This document shows positions 15,213 to 23,970 of a stretch of 24,680 nt of DNA, one piece after another. The notes below the pieces were generated by a model that was not told the DNA's origin, searched no databases, and was given only the letters and a program-made list of their open reading frames with translations. Positions within the stretch are counted from its first letter, which is position 1; the number at the start of each line of letters is the position of its first letter. The translations under genes and the position numbers were made by a program. The DNA comes from Syntrophomonadaceae bacterium (GTDB lineage Bacteria > Bacillota > Dethiobacteria > SKNC01), in assembly GCA_003555415.1 (NCBI GenBank), contig PWHX01000045.1:1-24680 (forward strand), in the 5' to 3' direction.

Positions 15213-16211
15213 TCACCCCTTCAATTTAACCAGCAAAGCCTCCAGGGCCAATCTTTTATTTAGAGGTAAGCCTGAGTTTTTTTTAAATCTTTCTACTTCC
15301 CTTATCATTTTTAGCAACTTCCTATAAGATTTATTCTTAATGCCTTTAATTTCCTGCAAATAATCTATATTAATTATCAGGCTTTCCTCTTCTGTAGATT
15401 GGTAAACCAAGCAATCCCGCAGTATGCTCTCTAAGAAATCAAAAAAATCTAATATTTTCTCTTCCTCCATTAATTCTTCAATACATGAAAAAATATCTGT
15501 ATCTGAATTTAAAACTATATCCCGAGACATCTGAAAATATCTTTTCCTTCGTTCCTGCCATTCTGTAGAAGAGACTATTTTTATAGCCTGTCCTATGCTA
15601 CCGTCAGCTAAAGTAGCTGCCGTTTTTAACTGTTCCTCGGGAAAAGACCCTAACTGTTCATGTTCCTTCAAAAACTGGAAAATCTCATTAGCAGGAACCT
15701 GATTAAAAGGCACAAGCTGACAGCGGGAGACAATTGTGTAAGGCATTAAAGCCAGATCCGAAGTTATGAGAATAAAGACAAGGTAGAATGGGGGTTCCTC
15801 TAAAATCTTTAACAAACTGTTTGCTGCAGGTAGGCTCATTAGATGAGCCTCCTTAATAACAATAACCTTCTTTTCCCCTTCATTAGGCCGGTAAGATGCC
15901 TGGGCTTTCGCCTGTCTTAATTGTTCAATTTTAATGTTATTCCCCTGGGGAGAAATAATGGTAACATCTGGATGAAGCCCCTTTTCTATTTTTTGGCAGC
16001 TAACACAGTCGCCACAAGCACCCTCCTGACTGTTCAGGCAGTTTATAGCCCGGGCTGCCAAAAAAGCAAAAGTCAGCTTTCCCCTTTCCTCGGACCCGTA
16101 CAAAAGGTATGCATGGTTAAGTTTTTTCCTACTTAACCCCCTTTTGAATATCTCTACGGCTTTTTCCTGTCCTACAAAATTATCAAAGCCCATAATATCA
16201 ACTCTTTCCAT
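15213..16211 (-). CDS. holB: DNA polymerase III subunit delta'
   Basis: A 332-residue clamp-loader subunit of the DnaX/HolB AAA+ family. It has a degenerate nucleotide-binding loop (YGSEERGKLT, about 38-47), a zinc module (Cys58, Cys66, Cys69, Cys72), the sensor-like ANSLLKILEEPP, and the SRC motif (VSRCQ) that supplies the arginine finger. In the cell it acts with delta and tau/gamma to load the sliding clamp. The start is uncertain: the ATG at 16211 has AAGGGGAG 12 bases upstream, while the ATG at 16193 has GGAAAGAG eight bases upstream and yields the common MGFDNFVGQE start. The reported form keeps the longer version. It lies between tmk and ricT. Confidence 0.95.
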   Translation of the reverse strand: MERVDIMGFDNFVGQEKAVEIFKRGLSRKKLNHAYLLYGSEERGKLTFAFLAARAINCLNSQEGACGDCVSCQKIEKGLHPDVTIISPQGNNIKIEQLRQAKAQASYRPNEGEKKVIVIKEAHLMSLPAANSLLKILEEPPFYLVFILITSDLALMPYTIVSRCQLVPFNQVPANEIFQFLKEHEQLGSFPEEQLKTAATLADGSIGQAIKIVSSTEWQERRKRYFQMSRDIVLNSDTDIFSCIEELMEEEKILDFFDFLESILRDCLVYQSTEEESLIINIDYLQEIKGIKNKSYRKLLKMIREVERFKKNSGLPLNKRLALEALLVKLKG

Positions 16212-16247
16212 TTTACACGGGGCTCCCCTTAAAACCTTAATATTTTA

Positions 16248-16904
16248 TTAGTGAGCAAATTTTTTTTGCAGCAGTAATTTCTCAGCTTCTATAATTATTT
16301 CCTGGTGGACCGCCTCTTTATCTCCGTCAGCTTTTATTGTTTTTATCCGATCCCCCTGGAGACGGGCAATAAATAAGTATCCCTGCCTTACCCTCTTGTG
16401 GTATTCCATATCCTTTTTCTCAATACGGTCTTCATCAACACTTTCCTGGCTCAAGCGCTCTTTCAACCGTGCCAAACCGGTTTCCGGTTCTACATCTAAA
16501 ATCAGGGTCAGGTCTGGATAGAGCTCACCTGTAGCCTCCTCATTTACTTTTCTAATAAAGTCAGGATTCTCCCCTAGACCGAAAGACTGGTAAGCAATGC
16601 TGGAGTCCAGATAACGATCACAAATAACTACTTTACCCTCTTCCAAAGCAGGATTAATAACCTCATCTACCAGCTGAGCTCTGGCTGCCGCATAAAGCAA
16701 AACCTCGGTTTTGCTAAACATCTTATTATGCTCCGGGTCTAAAAGCACGTCTCTAATCTTATCCCCAATTGCTGTTCCTCCAGGTTCTCTGGTACATAAA
16801 CAAGGGACCTTTTTCTTTTCTAAATAATCTGCTAGCTTACAGGCCTGAGTACTTTTCCCGGCACCATCAGTGCCTTCGATTGTAATAAAAATTCCTCTTT
16901 TAAT
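16248..16904 (-). CDS. tmk: Thymidylate kinase with an apparent AUU start codon
   Basis: A 218-residue enzyme phosphorylating dTMP to dTDP. It has a P-loop GTDGAGKST (11-19), TREPGGT (38-44), the DRY motif (ICDRYLDSS) and the LID-like RLSQESVDEDR region. A form starting at the internal GTG at 16748 would lose the P-loop. Reading upstream in frame, the conserved N-terminus runs back to ATT at 16904, eight bases after GGAGG. The codons between the in-frame TAA (16934-16932) and the P-loop include no ATG, GTG, TTG or CTG. AUU therefore seems to be the start, with KRGIFITIEG following as in other family members. It begins 20 bases after the decarboxylase gene ends. Confidence 0.9.
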   Translation of the reverse strand: MKRGIFITIEGTDGAGKSTQACKLADYLEKKKVPCLCTREPGGTAIGDKIRDVLLDPEHNKMFSKTEVLLYAAARAQLVDEVINPALEEGKVVICDRYLDSSIAYQSFGLGENPDFIRKVNEEATGELYPDLTLILDVEPETGLARLKERLSQESVDEDRIEKKDMEYHKRVRQGYLFIARLQGDRIKTIKADGDKEAVHQEIIIEAEKLLLQKKFAH

Positions 16905-16923
16905 TGCTGTTCCCTCCTTTAAA

Positions 16924-18363
16924 TTATTCCCTTACTACATTTATTTGAAGGGGGGGTGAAATTCCTTCTTTCTCTACCCCTCCTTTTTCTGGAAAGTACT
17001 CAAGAACTTCTGAGAGAATTAATTCTCCCGGCACTAAAAGAGGTATCCCCGGAGGGTACAGATTTAAAGTCTGGGCAGAAATTCTGCCGGCGGCCCTGTC
17101 AAAGGGAACCTTTTCTGTTGCGCTATTAACAGCCTCCCTGGGAGTTAAAACAGAAGGTGGAATGGGAGGCAAGGTGCACTTACTATTAAGGGCAAGATTC
17201 TTTTTGCATGAATCTGTAAGATGCAGGTTCTTGCTAAGTTCCCTGAAGGCATTTAGTAGAATCTCCAGATCCCTCTCCTGATGCCCCAGGGTTAAATAAA
17301 GAAGAATATGGTTACGGTCATATAATTCTACCTGGATTTTAAATTTTTTTCTTAATATATCTGCTATCTCTCCCCCTGTTTCCCTGAAATTATGAGTAAA
17401 CAAAGCTAGCTTGGTAAGATCCAGTTTAAACTCACCCTCATGATACGGTAAAAGAATGAATCCAAAATCTTCAAAGGCACTTCTAGCCTTCTTAGCCATA
17501 GCCAGCGTATTCTCTAAAACTCCTCTACCTTTTAAAGCCAGGTTCCTCCTGGCCGCATCCAGGGAGGCTAAAAGAATGTAAGAGGGGCTGGTACTTTGAA
17601 ATATATTTATCATGTTAACGAGGCGTTCCCGGTCAATCCTTTCTTTTCCTATATGAAACATGGAACTTTGAGTTAACGACCCCAGGGTCTTGTGGGTGCT
17701 TTGAACCCATATATCAGCATCTGCTTCCGCAGCCCCCGGAGGGAAATCCGGGTGAAAAGACAGGTGCCCCCCATGAGCTTCATCTACCAGCAACAAAACT
17801 CCTTTTTGGGCCGTCACTTCTCTAATTTTATGCAAATCTGCACAAACCCCGTAGTACGTAGGGTTATTAACTAAAACAGCTTTAGCATCCGGGTGCTTTC
17901 CCAGGGCATCCTCAATATCCCTGGCCGAAACATTGTATATTCTCTGCTGTTCGGGGGACATATCCGGGGATGAAATATAAACAGGTACTGCCCCTGATGT
18001 TATTATGCCTCCAAAAACCCCCTGATGAGCCTGCCTTGGTATAATAAGCTTTTCTCCGGGACGACAGGCTGTATTAATCATGGTTAAGAGACCCCCCGTA
18101 GTACCATTCACCATAAAAAAGGTTTCCCCAGCCTTAAAAAGCTGGGCTGCCATTTCCTGGGCCTCCTTAATTATATCCCGGGGAACGTGAAGGCTATCTA
18201 GCCCTGGCAGTTCTGTCAGGTCAGCTTTAAAAGGCTCGTCCAGAAGTACTTTTAAAATACCATCCACACCTTTGCCCCCTTGATGTCCAGGAACATGAAA
18301 GCCAGTGTACTTTTCATTTATATGTGTTAAAAGCCCCTCTACAAGGGGCGCCTTATCCTGCAT
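16924..18363 (-). CDS. Orn/Lys/Arg decarboxylase family PLP enzyme (YaaO-like)
   Basis: A 479-residue fold-type I PLP enzyme. The pyridoxal lysine is Lys225 (STHKTLGS), preceded by the cofactor-binding DEAHGGH (194-200). A VPGHQGGKG motif near the N-terminus and the small C-terminal domain complete the family architecture. The substrate (lysine, ornithine or arginine) cannot be decided from sequence; polyamine precursor supply is the likely role. The frame is open to a GTG at 18402, but GGGGAGAGGG lies eight bases before the ATG at 18363, which is preferred. It sits between gin and tmk, the same place as yaaO in Bacillus. Confidence 0.9.
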   Translation of the reverse strand: MQDKAPLVEGLLTHINEKYTGFHVPGHQGGKGVDGILKVLLDEPFKADLTELPGLDSLHVPRDIIKEAQEMAAQLFKAGETFFMVNGTTGGLLTMINTACRPGEKLIIPRQAHQGVFGGIITSGAVPVYISSPDMSPEQQRIYNVSARDIEDALGKHPDAKAVLVNNPTYYGVCADLHKIREVTAQKGVLLLVDEAHGGHLSFHPDFPPGAAEADADIWVQSTHKTLGSLTQSSMFHIGKERIDRERLVNMINIFQSTSPSYILLASLDAARRNLALKGRGVLENTLAMAKKARSAFEDFGFILLPYHEGEFKLDLTKLALFTHNFRETGGEIADILRKKFKIQVELYDRNHILLYLTLGHQERDLEILLNAFRELSKNLHLTDSCKKNLALNSKCTLPPIPPSVLTPREAVNSATEKVPFDRAAGRISAQTLNLYPPGIPLLVPGELILSEVLEYFPEKGGVEKEGISPPLQINVVRE

Positions 18364-18410
18364 CAACCCAACCCTCTCCCCAAAAAAGCCGGGCAGAAAC
18401 ACCGACTCTT

Positions 18411-18599
18411 TTAGTTAGTAATAGCAACTTCCCATATTTTCTTTATTTTTGACATATATAAAATATAGTCATTTTCACTGACCCTGGTTCTTACTATCTT
18501 TTCTTCACAATCATAACAAATGAGACAGCCTAGAATTACAAGGCCCTCCTGGCAGCTTTCTTCACATAAAAGACATTTTAAATTTTGATTATCTCCCAT
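18411..18599 (-). CDS. gin: Anti-sigma-G factor Gin (CsfB)
   Basis: A 62-residue zinc-binding protein matching the Gin/CsfB family. Cys9, Cys12, Cys16, Cys25, Cys28 and Cys31 form the Cys-rich N-terminal half, and a helical C-terminus follows (SENDYILYMSKIKKIWE). Gin binds and inhibits sigma-G in the forespore until engulfment is complete, and also affects sigma-E in the mother cell. In Bacillus it is sigma-F controlled; here I could not find a clean sigma-F promoter. The ribosome site is weak (GGTGAGGGT next to the ATG). It lies directly upstream of the decarboxylase gene, the csfB-yaaO relation seen in Bacillus. Confidence 0.9.
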   Translation of the reverse strand: MGDNQNLKCLLCEESCQEGLVILGCLICYDCEEKIVRTRVSENDYILYMSKIKKIWEVAITN

Positions 18600-18721
18600 A
18601 CCCTCACCAACCCTTAGAACTAACTGGCATTTTTAGTATATTTTAGCAGAAAACATATTATGACTTATTTTGTTATTATCTTATTTATTTTTTTTCAACC
18701 TGTGCCTGTACTAATGCTTTT

Positions 18722-20176
18722 TTAAACACTATAATTAGGTGCTTCTTTTGTAATCTGCACATCATGAGGATGGCTTTCCCTCAGGCCTGCAGGGGAAATG
18801 CGAATGAAACGGGCCTTAGTTTTTAACTCCTCAACATTGCAAACCCCACAGTATCCCATGCCGGATTTGAGACCTCCTATAAGCTGATAAATAGTGTCAG
18901 CAATGGTTCCCCTGTAGGGAACTCGCCCTTCAATACCTTCCGGCACAAGTTTTGTAGAGCAGTCCTGAAAATACCTGTCACTACTCCCTTCCTTCATGGC
19001 TCCCAGAGAACCCATTCCCCGGTAAACTTTATAGCTTCTTCCCTGGTAAATTTCAAATTCCCCAGGACTCTCCTCTGTGCCTGCTAAAAGGCTACCAATC
19101 ATGACTATATCTGCTCCGGCAGCTAAAGCTTTAGGAATGTCTCCGGAAAACTTAATTCCTCCATCAGCAATAATCGGCACTCTTTCTTTAGCCGCGGCCT
19201 GGGCAGCGTCATAAATAGCAGTTATTTGAGGAACTCCGATGCCGGCAATAACTCTGGTAGTACATATGGAACCGGGGCCTATACCAACCTTTATGCAGTC
19301 AGCACCTGCTTTAATTAAATCCCTGGCTCCTTCTCCTGTCCCCACATTCCCGGCAACCAGGTCAACCTCAGGGAACTGTTCTTTTATGTTGCTTATTAAT
19401 TGCAAAACTCCCTTTGAGTGCCCGTGGGCCGAATCTATAACAATAACATCTACCCCTGACTCAACTAAAGCTCTGACTCTGTACATAGTTTCCACATCAA
19501 TACCTACAGCTGCCGCTGCTAAAAGCCTCCCTTTTTTATCTTTTGCTGAACGGGGATATTGGATGGCTTTTTCTATATCTTTAATAGTAATTAGCCCTTT
19601 TAACTTAAATTCTTTATCCACTATAGGAAGTTTTTCAATTTTATACCTCTGTAAAGTAACCTTGGCTTCATCCAGGTTTGTGCCTTCAGGAGCAGTCACT
19701 AAATTATCCTTAGTCATAACTTCTTTAATTTTTTTGGAGTAATCCTCTTCAAAACGCAGGTCCCTGTTGGTTAAAATCCCAACTAATTTATTATCTACGG
19801 TAATAGGTACACCGGAAATTCTATACCGGGACATCAAATCTGCTGCTTCCTGCACTTTGCGCTCAGGAGATAAATGGAAGGGATTGGTAATAACTCCATG
19901 TTCCGACCTCTTAACCCTGTCAACTTCCAATGCCTGTCTTTCTACAGACATATTTTTATGAATTACTCCTAATCCCCCCTCCCGAGCCATGGCAATTGCC
20001 ATTCTGGATTCTGTAACGGTGTCCATCCCTGCACTCATAACGGGAATATTTAAAGGTGTCCTTTTAGTCAATCTGGTTGTTACATCCACTTCTCCTGGAA
20101 GGATTTCGGTTTTAGCAGGAACTAAAAGGACATCATCAAAGGTAAGTCCTTCTTTCGTAAATTTATCAGGGGGCAT
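18722..20176 (-). CDS. guaB: Inosine-5'-monophosphate dehydrogenase
   Basis: A 484-residue enzyme oxidising IMP to XMP with NAD, the committed step of guanine nucleotide synthesis. The N-terminal barrel start FDDVLLVPAKTEILP, a CBS pair (about 95-205) and the catalytic cysteine loop GPGSICTTRV are present, as is the mobile flap region RYFQ. The C-terminus (SHPHDVQITKEAPNYSV) is typical. A GTG at 20179 directly precedes the ATG at 20176; the ATG has the better spacing from GAGGAG. It has a TATAAT-type -10 in the 53-base gap after the ThiI-like gene, but a run-on transcript is equally possible. No clear terminator lies downstream. Confidence 0.97.
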   Translation of the reverse strand: MPPDKFTKEGLTFDDVLLVPAKTEILPGEVDVTTRLTKRTPLNIPVMSAGMDTVTESRMAIAMAREGGLGVIHKNMSVERQALEVDRVKRSEHGVITNPFHLSPERKVQEAADLMSRYRISGVPITVDNKLVGILTNRDLRFEEDYSKKIKEVMTKDNLVTAPEGTNLDEAKVTLQRYKIEKLPIVDKEFKLKGLITIKDIEKAIQYPRSAKDKKGRLLAAAAVGIDVETMYRVRALVESGVDVIVIDSAHGHSKGVLQLISNIKEQFPEVDLVAGNVGTGEGARDLIKAGADCIKVGIGPGSICTTRVIAGIGVPQITAIYDAAQAAAKERVPIIADGGIKFSGDIPKALAAGADIVMIGSLLAGTEESPGEFEIYQGRSYKVYRGMGSLGAMKEGSSDRYFQDCSTKLVPEGIEGRVPYRGTIADTIYQLIGGLKSGMGYCGVCNVEELKTKARFIRISPAGLRESHPHDVQITKEAPNYSV

Positions 20177-20209
20177 CACTACTCTCCTCTCTAAAAGATA
20201 TTAAAAAAT

Positions 20210-20238
20210 ATTATAACATATTTCTTATACATTTAATT
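20210..20238 (-). promoter_or_regulatory. Possible guaB promoter
   Basis: A perfect TATAAT (20215-20210) on the minus strand lies about 34 bases before the guaB start, but the matching -35 (20238-20233, AATTAA) is poor. It is offered as the only candidate in the gap. Confidence 0.3.
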
Positions 20239-21213
20239 GATTCTGTATAAATTAATTTTATCTTCAGTTAACGGTTCTATCACCTTTTCCAACTCCTTCT
20301 TTTCCCCTTCTTCCCATATACTAACATAATCTCCTTCTGGCCCGGCACCGCTGTAACGGATTGTGATAGATGCGCTTAGCTGGATACTGTTTTCTTCAGG
20401 CTTTCCCCTGTACAGGGTTGTTGGTCCTGGTACATTGCTGGCCTTTATAATCAAGTCTCCTCCCTGGGCCAGGTCCTCAATTTTCTGGTTTTCTTCCTTA
20501 TCCCTTCCTACTACAATTTTCACCTTTTCTCCCAGGCGAAAATGGCGCCCTACTTTCAAAAGTTCCAGGTCACTTCGGGATATCTTTTCCCCTTGCTGAA
20601 GTAAATCTTTTAACCGGTTAGAAATATTTTCTACTGTTAAAAGGCAGCCTCCAGCAGGAGAAGGATACTCTTTTAAGCCGTACTTCGTGGCCAGGGCCAT
20701 CTGAGGCTTTCGGGAACGTCCCTGAATACTGCCTAGCCTCTTCCTGTCTACCCAGTCCTTTTCTTCAGCAATGGTAGGAGGAAGCATTTGAGCCGAGAGG
20801 GGTCTTAAAACCAACCCTTCGTATCCCGAGTCTTTTTCTACAATTTGTAATGCTTTATAATTCTGGGACTTGGGCCTCTCTCCCAGAACTTCTCCGGTTA
20901 TAATAAATTGGGCTTCAATTTCTTCCATATACTGCCCAGCTTTTTTAATCATCAGCGCATGACAGTCAATGCAGGGGTTCAGGTTTTTTCCGTAACCATG
21001 AACCGGGCTTTTAATTATTTCTAAATGTTCTTCAGTAAAGTCAATAATCTTCAGGGGAACATTAAGGTCCTCTGCAGCTTTTATAGCCGTTTCCGGGGTA
21101 AAAAAAGGGGTAGCAAAAGTTATACCTAAAACACTTCCCCCCTGTTCTCTAACCATTTGAACAGCCAGCTGGCTATCCAACCCGCCTGAAAAAAGAGCCA
21201 CAGCTTTAACCAT
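20233..21213 (-). CDS. ThiI-like PP-loop ATPase with C-terminal NFACT-R-like domain
   Basis: A 326-residue protein with the PP-loop ATP pyrophosphatase signature SGGLDS (9-14). Cys81 and Cys84 (NPCIDCHALM) and Cys190 (PAGGCLLT) are conserved. The N-terminal two thirds resemble ThiI/MnmA-type thiolation enzymes without a THUMP domain. The last 110 residues (VVGRDKEEN ... KASNVPGPTTLYRG) resemble the NFACT-R_2 RNA-binding domain I associate with this family. A tRNA sulfur modification role is plausible but unproven. It is packed between the DUF523 gene (11-base gap) and guaB. Confidence 0.75.
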   Translation of the reverse strand: MVKAVALFSGGLDSQLAVQMVREQGGSVLGITFATPFFTPETAIKAAEDLNVPLKIIDFTEEHLEIIKSPVHGYGKNLNPCIDCHALMIKKAGQYMEEIEAQFIITGEVLGERPKSQNYKALQIVEKDSGYEGLVLRPLSAQMLPPTIAEEKDWVDRKRLGSIQGRSRKPQMALATKYGLKEYPSPAGGCLLTVENISNRLKDLLQQGEKISRSDLELLKVGRHFRLGEKVKIVVGRDKEENQKIEDLAQGGDLIIKASNVPGPTTLYRGKPEENSIQLSASITIRYSGAGPEGDYVSIWEEGEKKELEKVIEPLTEDKINLYRIN

Positions 21214-21224
21214 CTTACAATCAC

Positions 21225-21683
21225 CTACATGTTTTCCGGAAAGAAGTCTTCTTCTGTAAAGACATAAATTCCTTTTTGTTTTAAGAGCGCTGCAGTTACT
21301 CCGTCACCCTTCTTTGTCTGACCATCAAAACTACCGCTGTATATTTGTCCTTCTCCACAAGAAGGGCTCCGGGCTTTTAAAAGGGCTTCCTCTGCCCCCA
21401 GCATCCTGGCTATTTTTAATGTTTCCGATGCCCCTTTTAGAAAGTGTGAAGTTATCTCTTCGCCTTTTTCATTGAACACTCCCGCCTTCCCTTCCAAAAC
21501 GTCTTTCCCATCACCCCCGGTAATTTCTGCAGGGCATCGGGGTGTGGAAAGGCCGCCAAGCTGTTCCGGGCATACAGGGATAATGGAGATTTCCTGCCCT
21601 AGATCTATTACGGCAGGACATCTGTTGTTTTTCCCGTTATACTTGCAGTTAATTCCTAAAAGGCAGGCACTTATCAGCAACAT
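21225..21683 (-). CDS. DUF523 family protein (YbbK-like)
   Basis: A 152-residue small cytoplasmic protein of the DUF523 family. Conserved Cys are in the N-terminal SACLLGINCKYNG, in PVCPEQLGGLSTPRCP, and in the C-terminal ARSPSCGEGQIYSG. The pattern of conserved Cys suggests metal or thiol chemistry, but no function is established. It lies 16 bases downstream of the CoxE-like gene and 11 bases upstream of the ThiI-like gene, so it is probably in that operon. Confidence 0.85.
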   Translation of the reverse strand: MLLISACLLGINCKYNGKNNRCPAVIDLGQEISIIPVCPEQLGGLSTPRCPAEITGGDGKDVLEGKAGVFNEKGEEITSHFLKGASETLKIARMLGAEEALLKARSPSCGEGQIYSGSFDGQTKKGDGVTAALLKQKGIYVFTEEDFFPENM

Positions 21684-21699
21684 ATTTAACCGTGCTCCA

Positions 21700-23094
21700 T
21701 TAAATAAGTATTTTTTTTGTTACCTCTAACAACTGTTCAAAGTTTCGGCATTCCATTACCTGGTCACAGTAGGGAGCATAGGCTCCCATAACACTATCCC
21801 GCGTATTCCAGGTTTCTCTGGGCTGAGGGTTAAGCCAGAAAACCCTCCTGGCATTATGAGCTATTTCTTTAAAGGCCAGCCTTTCGTCAGAACGCCAATT
21901 ATTTTTAGCATCACCCAACACCAGGACTACCGTCCGGGGGTTAACCAGATGCATGTACTGTGCCGCAAATCGGAAAAAAACCCTGCCGTAATCCGAATTG
22001 TTGGTATCAGAAACCGGGGCCTTCTCCATGGCTTCCTTGATGGCCCTCTGGGGATCACTGTTTTTAAAGTAATCTGTTACCTCTGTCAACAGGTCAATAA
22101 AGAGGAAGGACCTTACATGCCGATAACGGTCCTGGAGAGAGTATACTAAAAGCAGCATAAAAGTGCTGAACCGGGCAACAGAACCGGACACATCACACAA
22201 AACAAGCAAATCAGGCTCATCAATTATTCTGTCTTTACTGCTAAGCCTGATGGGAACCCCTCCTGTTTTAACACATTTTCTGACTGTATTCCTCAGGTCT
22301 GTCTGGCCTTTAAGCCCTGGTCTTTTACGTCTACCCTTACGAGTTGCAATTTTTTTCCCCAATTTAACTATCTGTCTCTTTATTTTTTCCTGATCCGACT
22401 CCTTTATTCTGGAGAATTCCTTACGTCTTAAGTTCTGGTAATCTAAAATCTGTCTTAAACCCTCTTCCCCCATCTGGCTGATAATTTCTTTCTCTAAAAG
22501 CTCTTTCATCATTTTTTCTAGAGAGACTAGATTTTCCTTACAGATAAAATACTCCTCTTCCTCTATTGCTCCCTTTTCCTTGCGGACCTCAAGGTAGAAG
22601 ATGAACATAAACCATTCTACCGCGGCTTTAACCTGGTACAACAGCTCATCAAAATCATGTAGATCTTCCTGCTTAAATGGTGTTGTTTTTTCTACTGCTT
22701 CACAGGCCAGTTTTTGCATTTCCTCCCTGTTGACAGAGTAAACAGCCAAAGCCAGCCTGCTCCTTATGGCTCCCCTTACATTCGCCCCCAGCCCTTTACC
22801 CTCATGGCCAAATACTTTATTTAAAAATAATTCCGATTTAGCAGAATCTATTTTATCAGGCTGCTTTTCAGAATCAGGGCTATACTGCCGCTCAAAGTAA
22901 AGTTCAAAAAGCTTGTCAAAAACCAACACATCTATTTCTTCTTTAATTAAAGTAGATTTAAGGACTGTTTTGAATCTTTTTTTGGAAAACCCTACTAACT
23001 GAACTCCCCTCAAGGCATCCATTATTTCTGGCACAGCTACGGGTATACCGGCCTTCCTCAAATACCGGGCAAAACTAAGGATTTTCTTTTCCAA
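21700..23094 (-). CDS. CoxE-like VWA-domain protein
   Basis: A 464-residue protein with a von Willebrand factor A domain in its C-terminal half. Its MIDAS motif DVSGS begins at Asp301 (DxSxS). A long helical N-terminal region (about 1-270) with a basic stretch near 250-263 precedes it. CoxE-type proteins pair with MoxR-type AAA ATPases as chaperone-like maturation factors for metal-containing enzymes such as carbon monoxide dehydrogenase. The partner ATPase is encoded two bases upstream. No signal peptide is seen, so it is cytoplasmic. The client enzyme is not in the window. Confidence 0.85.
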   Translation of the reverse strand: MEKKILSFARYLRKAGIPVAVPEIMDALRGVQLVGFSKKRFKTVLKSTLIKEEIDVLVFDKLFELYFERQYSPDSEKQPDKIDSAKSELFLNKVFGHEGKGLGANVRGAIRSRLALAVYSVNREEMQKLACEAVEKTTPFKQEDLHDFDELLYQVKAAVEWFMFIFYLEVRKEKGAIEEEEYFICKENLVSLEKMMKELLEKEIISQMGEEGLRQILDYQNLRRKEFSRIKESDQEKIKRQIVKLGKKIATRKGRRKRPGLKGQTDLRNTVRKCVKTGGVPIRLSSKDRIIDEPDLLVLCDVSGSVARFSTFMLLLVYSLQDRYRHVRSFLFIDLLTEVTDYFKNSDPQRAIKEAMEKAPVSDTNNSDYGRVFFRFAAQYMHLVNPRTVVLVLGDAKNNWRSDERLAFKEIAHNARRVFWLNPQPRETWNTRDSVMGAYAPYCDQVMECRNFEQLLEVTKKILI

Positions 23095-23096
23095 GG

Positions 23097-23969
23097 CTAC
23101 TCAGCTCCCGAAAAAAGAGAAGAAATCTTTTTTTCTACCTTATTGATATCCTGCTGGTATTTTAAAAGAACTGGTAAGGTTTTTTCAACCAAATCCGTCT
23201 CCAGGCAGGAGGAACCCAAAATAATCATGGTTCGGGCCCAGTCCAGGGTTTCAGATATCCCCGGCGCCTTTTTTAAGGGAAAGGAACGTAGATTTTGAAC
23301 AAAAACGGTCAGTTGATTGGCCAGGCTGCCTGAAAGATCAGGTACTTTAAGGTTTAAAATGGCCAGCTCCCGCTCAAAATCAGGGTAATCAATGTAAAGG
23401 TGCAGGCATCTCCTCTTTAAAGCATCATCAAACTCCCGGGTACCGTTGCTGGTTAGGACCACAAAGGGTATCCTCTGCGCTTTTACGGTTCCTATTTCCG
23501 GGATGGATACCTGGAAGTCAGAAAGTGCCTCCAGTAGAAAGCTTTCAAACTCTGCATCGCTTTTATCCAACTCATCTACCAAAAGCACTACCGGGTCCCT
23601 GGACATCAAAGTCTCCAGAATAGGTCGCTTTAAAAGAAATTCTTCCGTAAAAATATTACCCTTAGTTTTTTGCCAGCTTTTTTTCTCCCCAGAATCAGAC
23701 TGTATTTTCAAAAGCTGCTGCTGATAATTCCACTCATATAAAGCCCGAGACTCATCCAGCCCTTCATAGCACTGAAGGCGGATAAGCCGGGCGTTTAAAA
23801 TATCAGCTACCACCTTGGCCAGCTCTGTCTTCCCGACCCCCGCAGGCCCCTCTACCAAAAGGGGTTTAGGCAGCTGGTAGGCCAGAAAAAGAACTGTAGC
23901 CAGGCTTTCATCAGCCAGGTATTTATTTTCTTTTAATTTTATCAGCACATCATCTATGCTTTCAAACAT
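23097..23969 (-). CDS. MoxR-type AAA+ ATPase
   Basis: A 290-residue AAA+ ATPase. Walker A is GPAGVGKTE (41-49), Walker B is VVLLVDELDK (127-136), and a sensor-1-like VLTSNGTREF and the arginine-finger region RRCLHLYIDYPD follow. MoxR-family ATPases work with VWA proteins to activate or assemble client enzymes in the cytoplasm. The next gene downstream is such a VWA protein, two bases away. The short gap on each side (one base to the DUF3786 stop) indicates a single operon. Confidence 0.92.
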   Translation of the reverse strand: MFESIDDVLIKLKENKYLADESLATVLFLAYQLPKPLLVEGPAGVGKTELAKVVADILNARLIRLQCYEGLDESRALYEWNYQQQLLKIQSDSGEKKSWQKTKGNIFTEEFLLKRPILETLMSRDPVVLLVDELDKSDAEFESFLLEALSDFQVSIPEIGTVKAQRIPFVVLTSNGTREFDDALKRRCLHLYIDYPDFERELAILNLKVPDLSGSLANQLTVFVQNLRSFPLKKAPGISETLDWARTMIILGSSCLETDLVEKTLPVLLKYQQDINKVEKKISSLFSGAE

Positions 23970-23970
23970 T

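Noticed and set aside
18600..18720. A sigma-F promoter for gin
   Set aside because: GCTAAAATA resembles a sigma-F -10, but the only CATA-type -35 is 11 bases away instead of about 15.
19239..19742. A 167-codon plus-strand open frame opposite guaB
   Set aside because: It lies wholly inside guaB, has no recognisable domain, and is the usual antisense shadow of a conserved gene.
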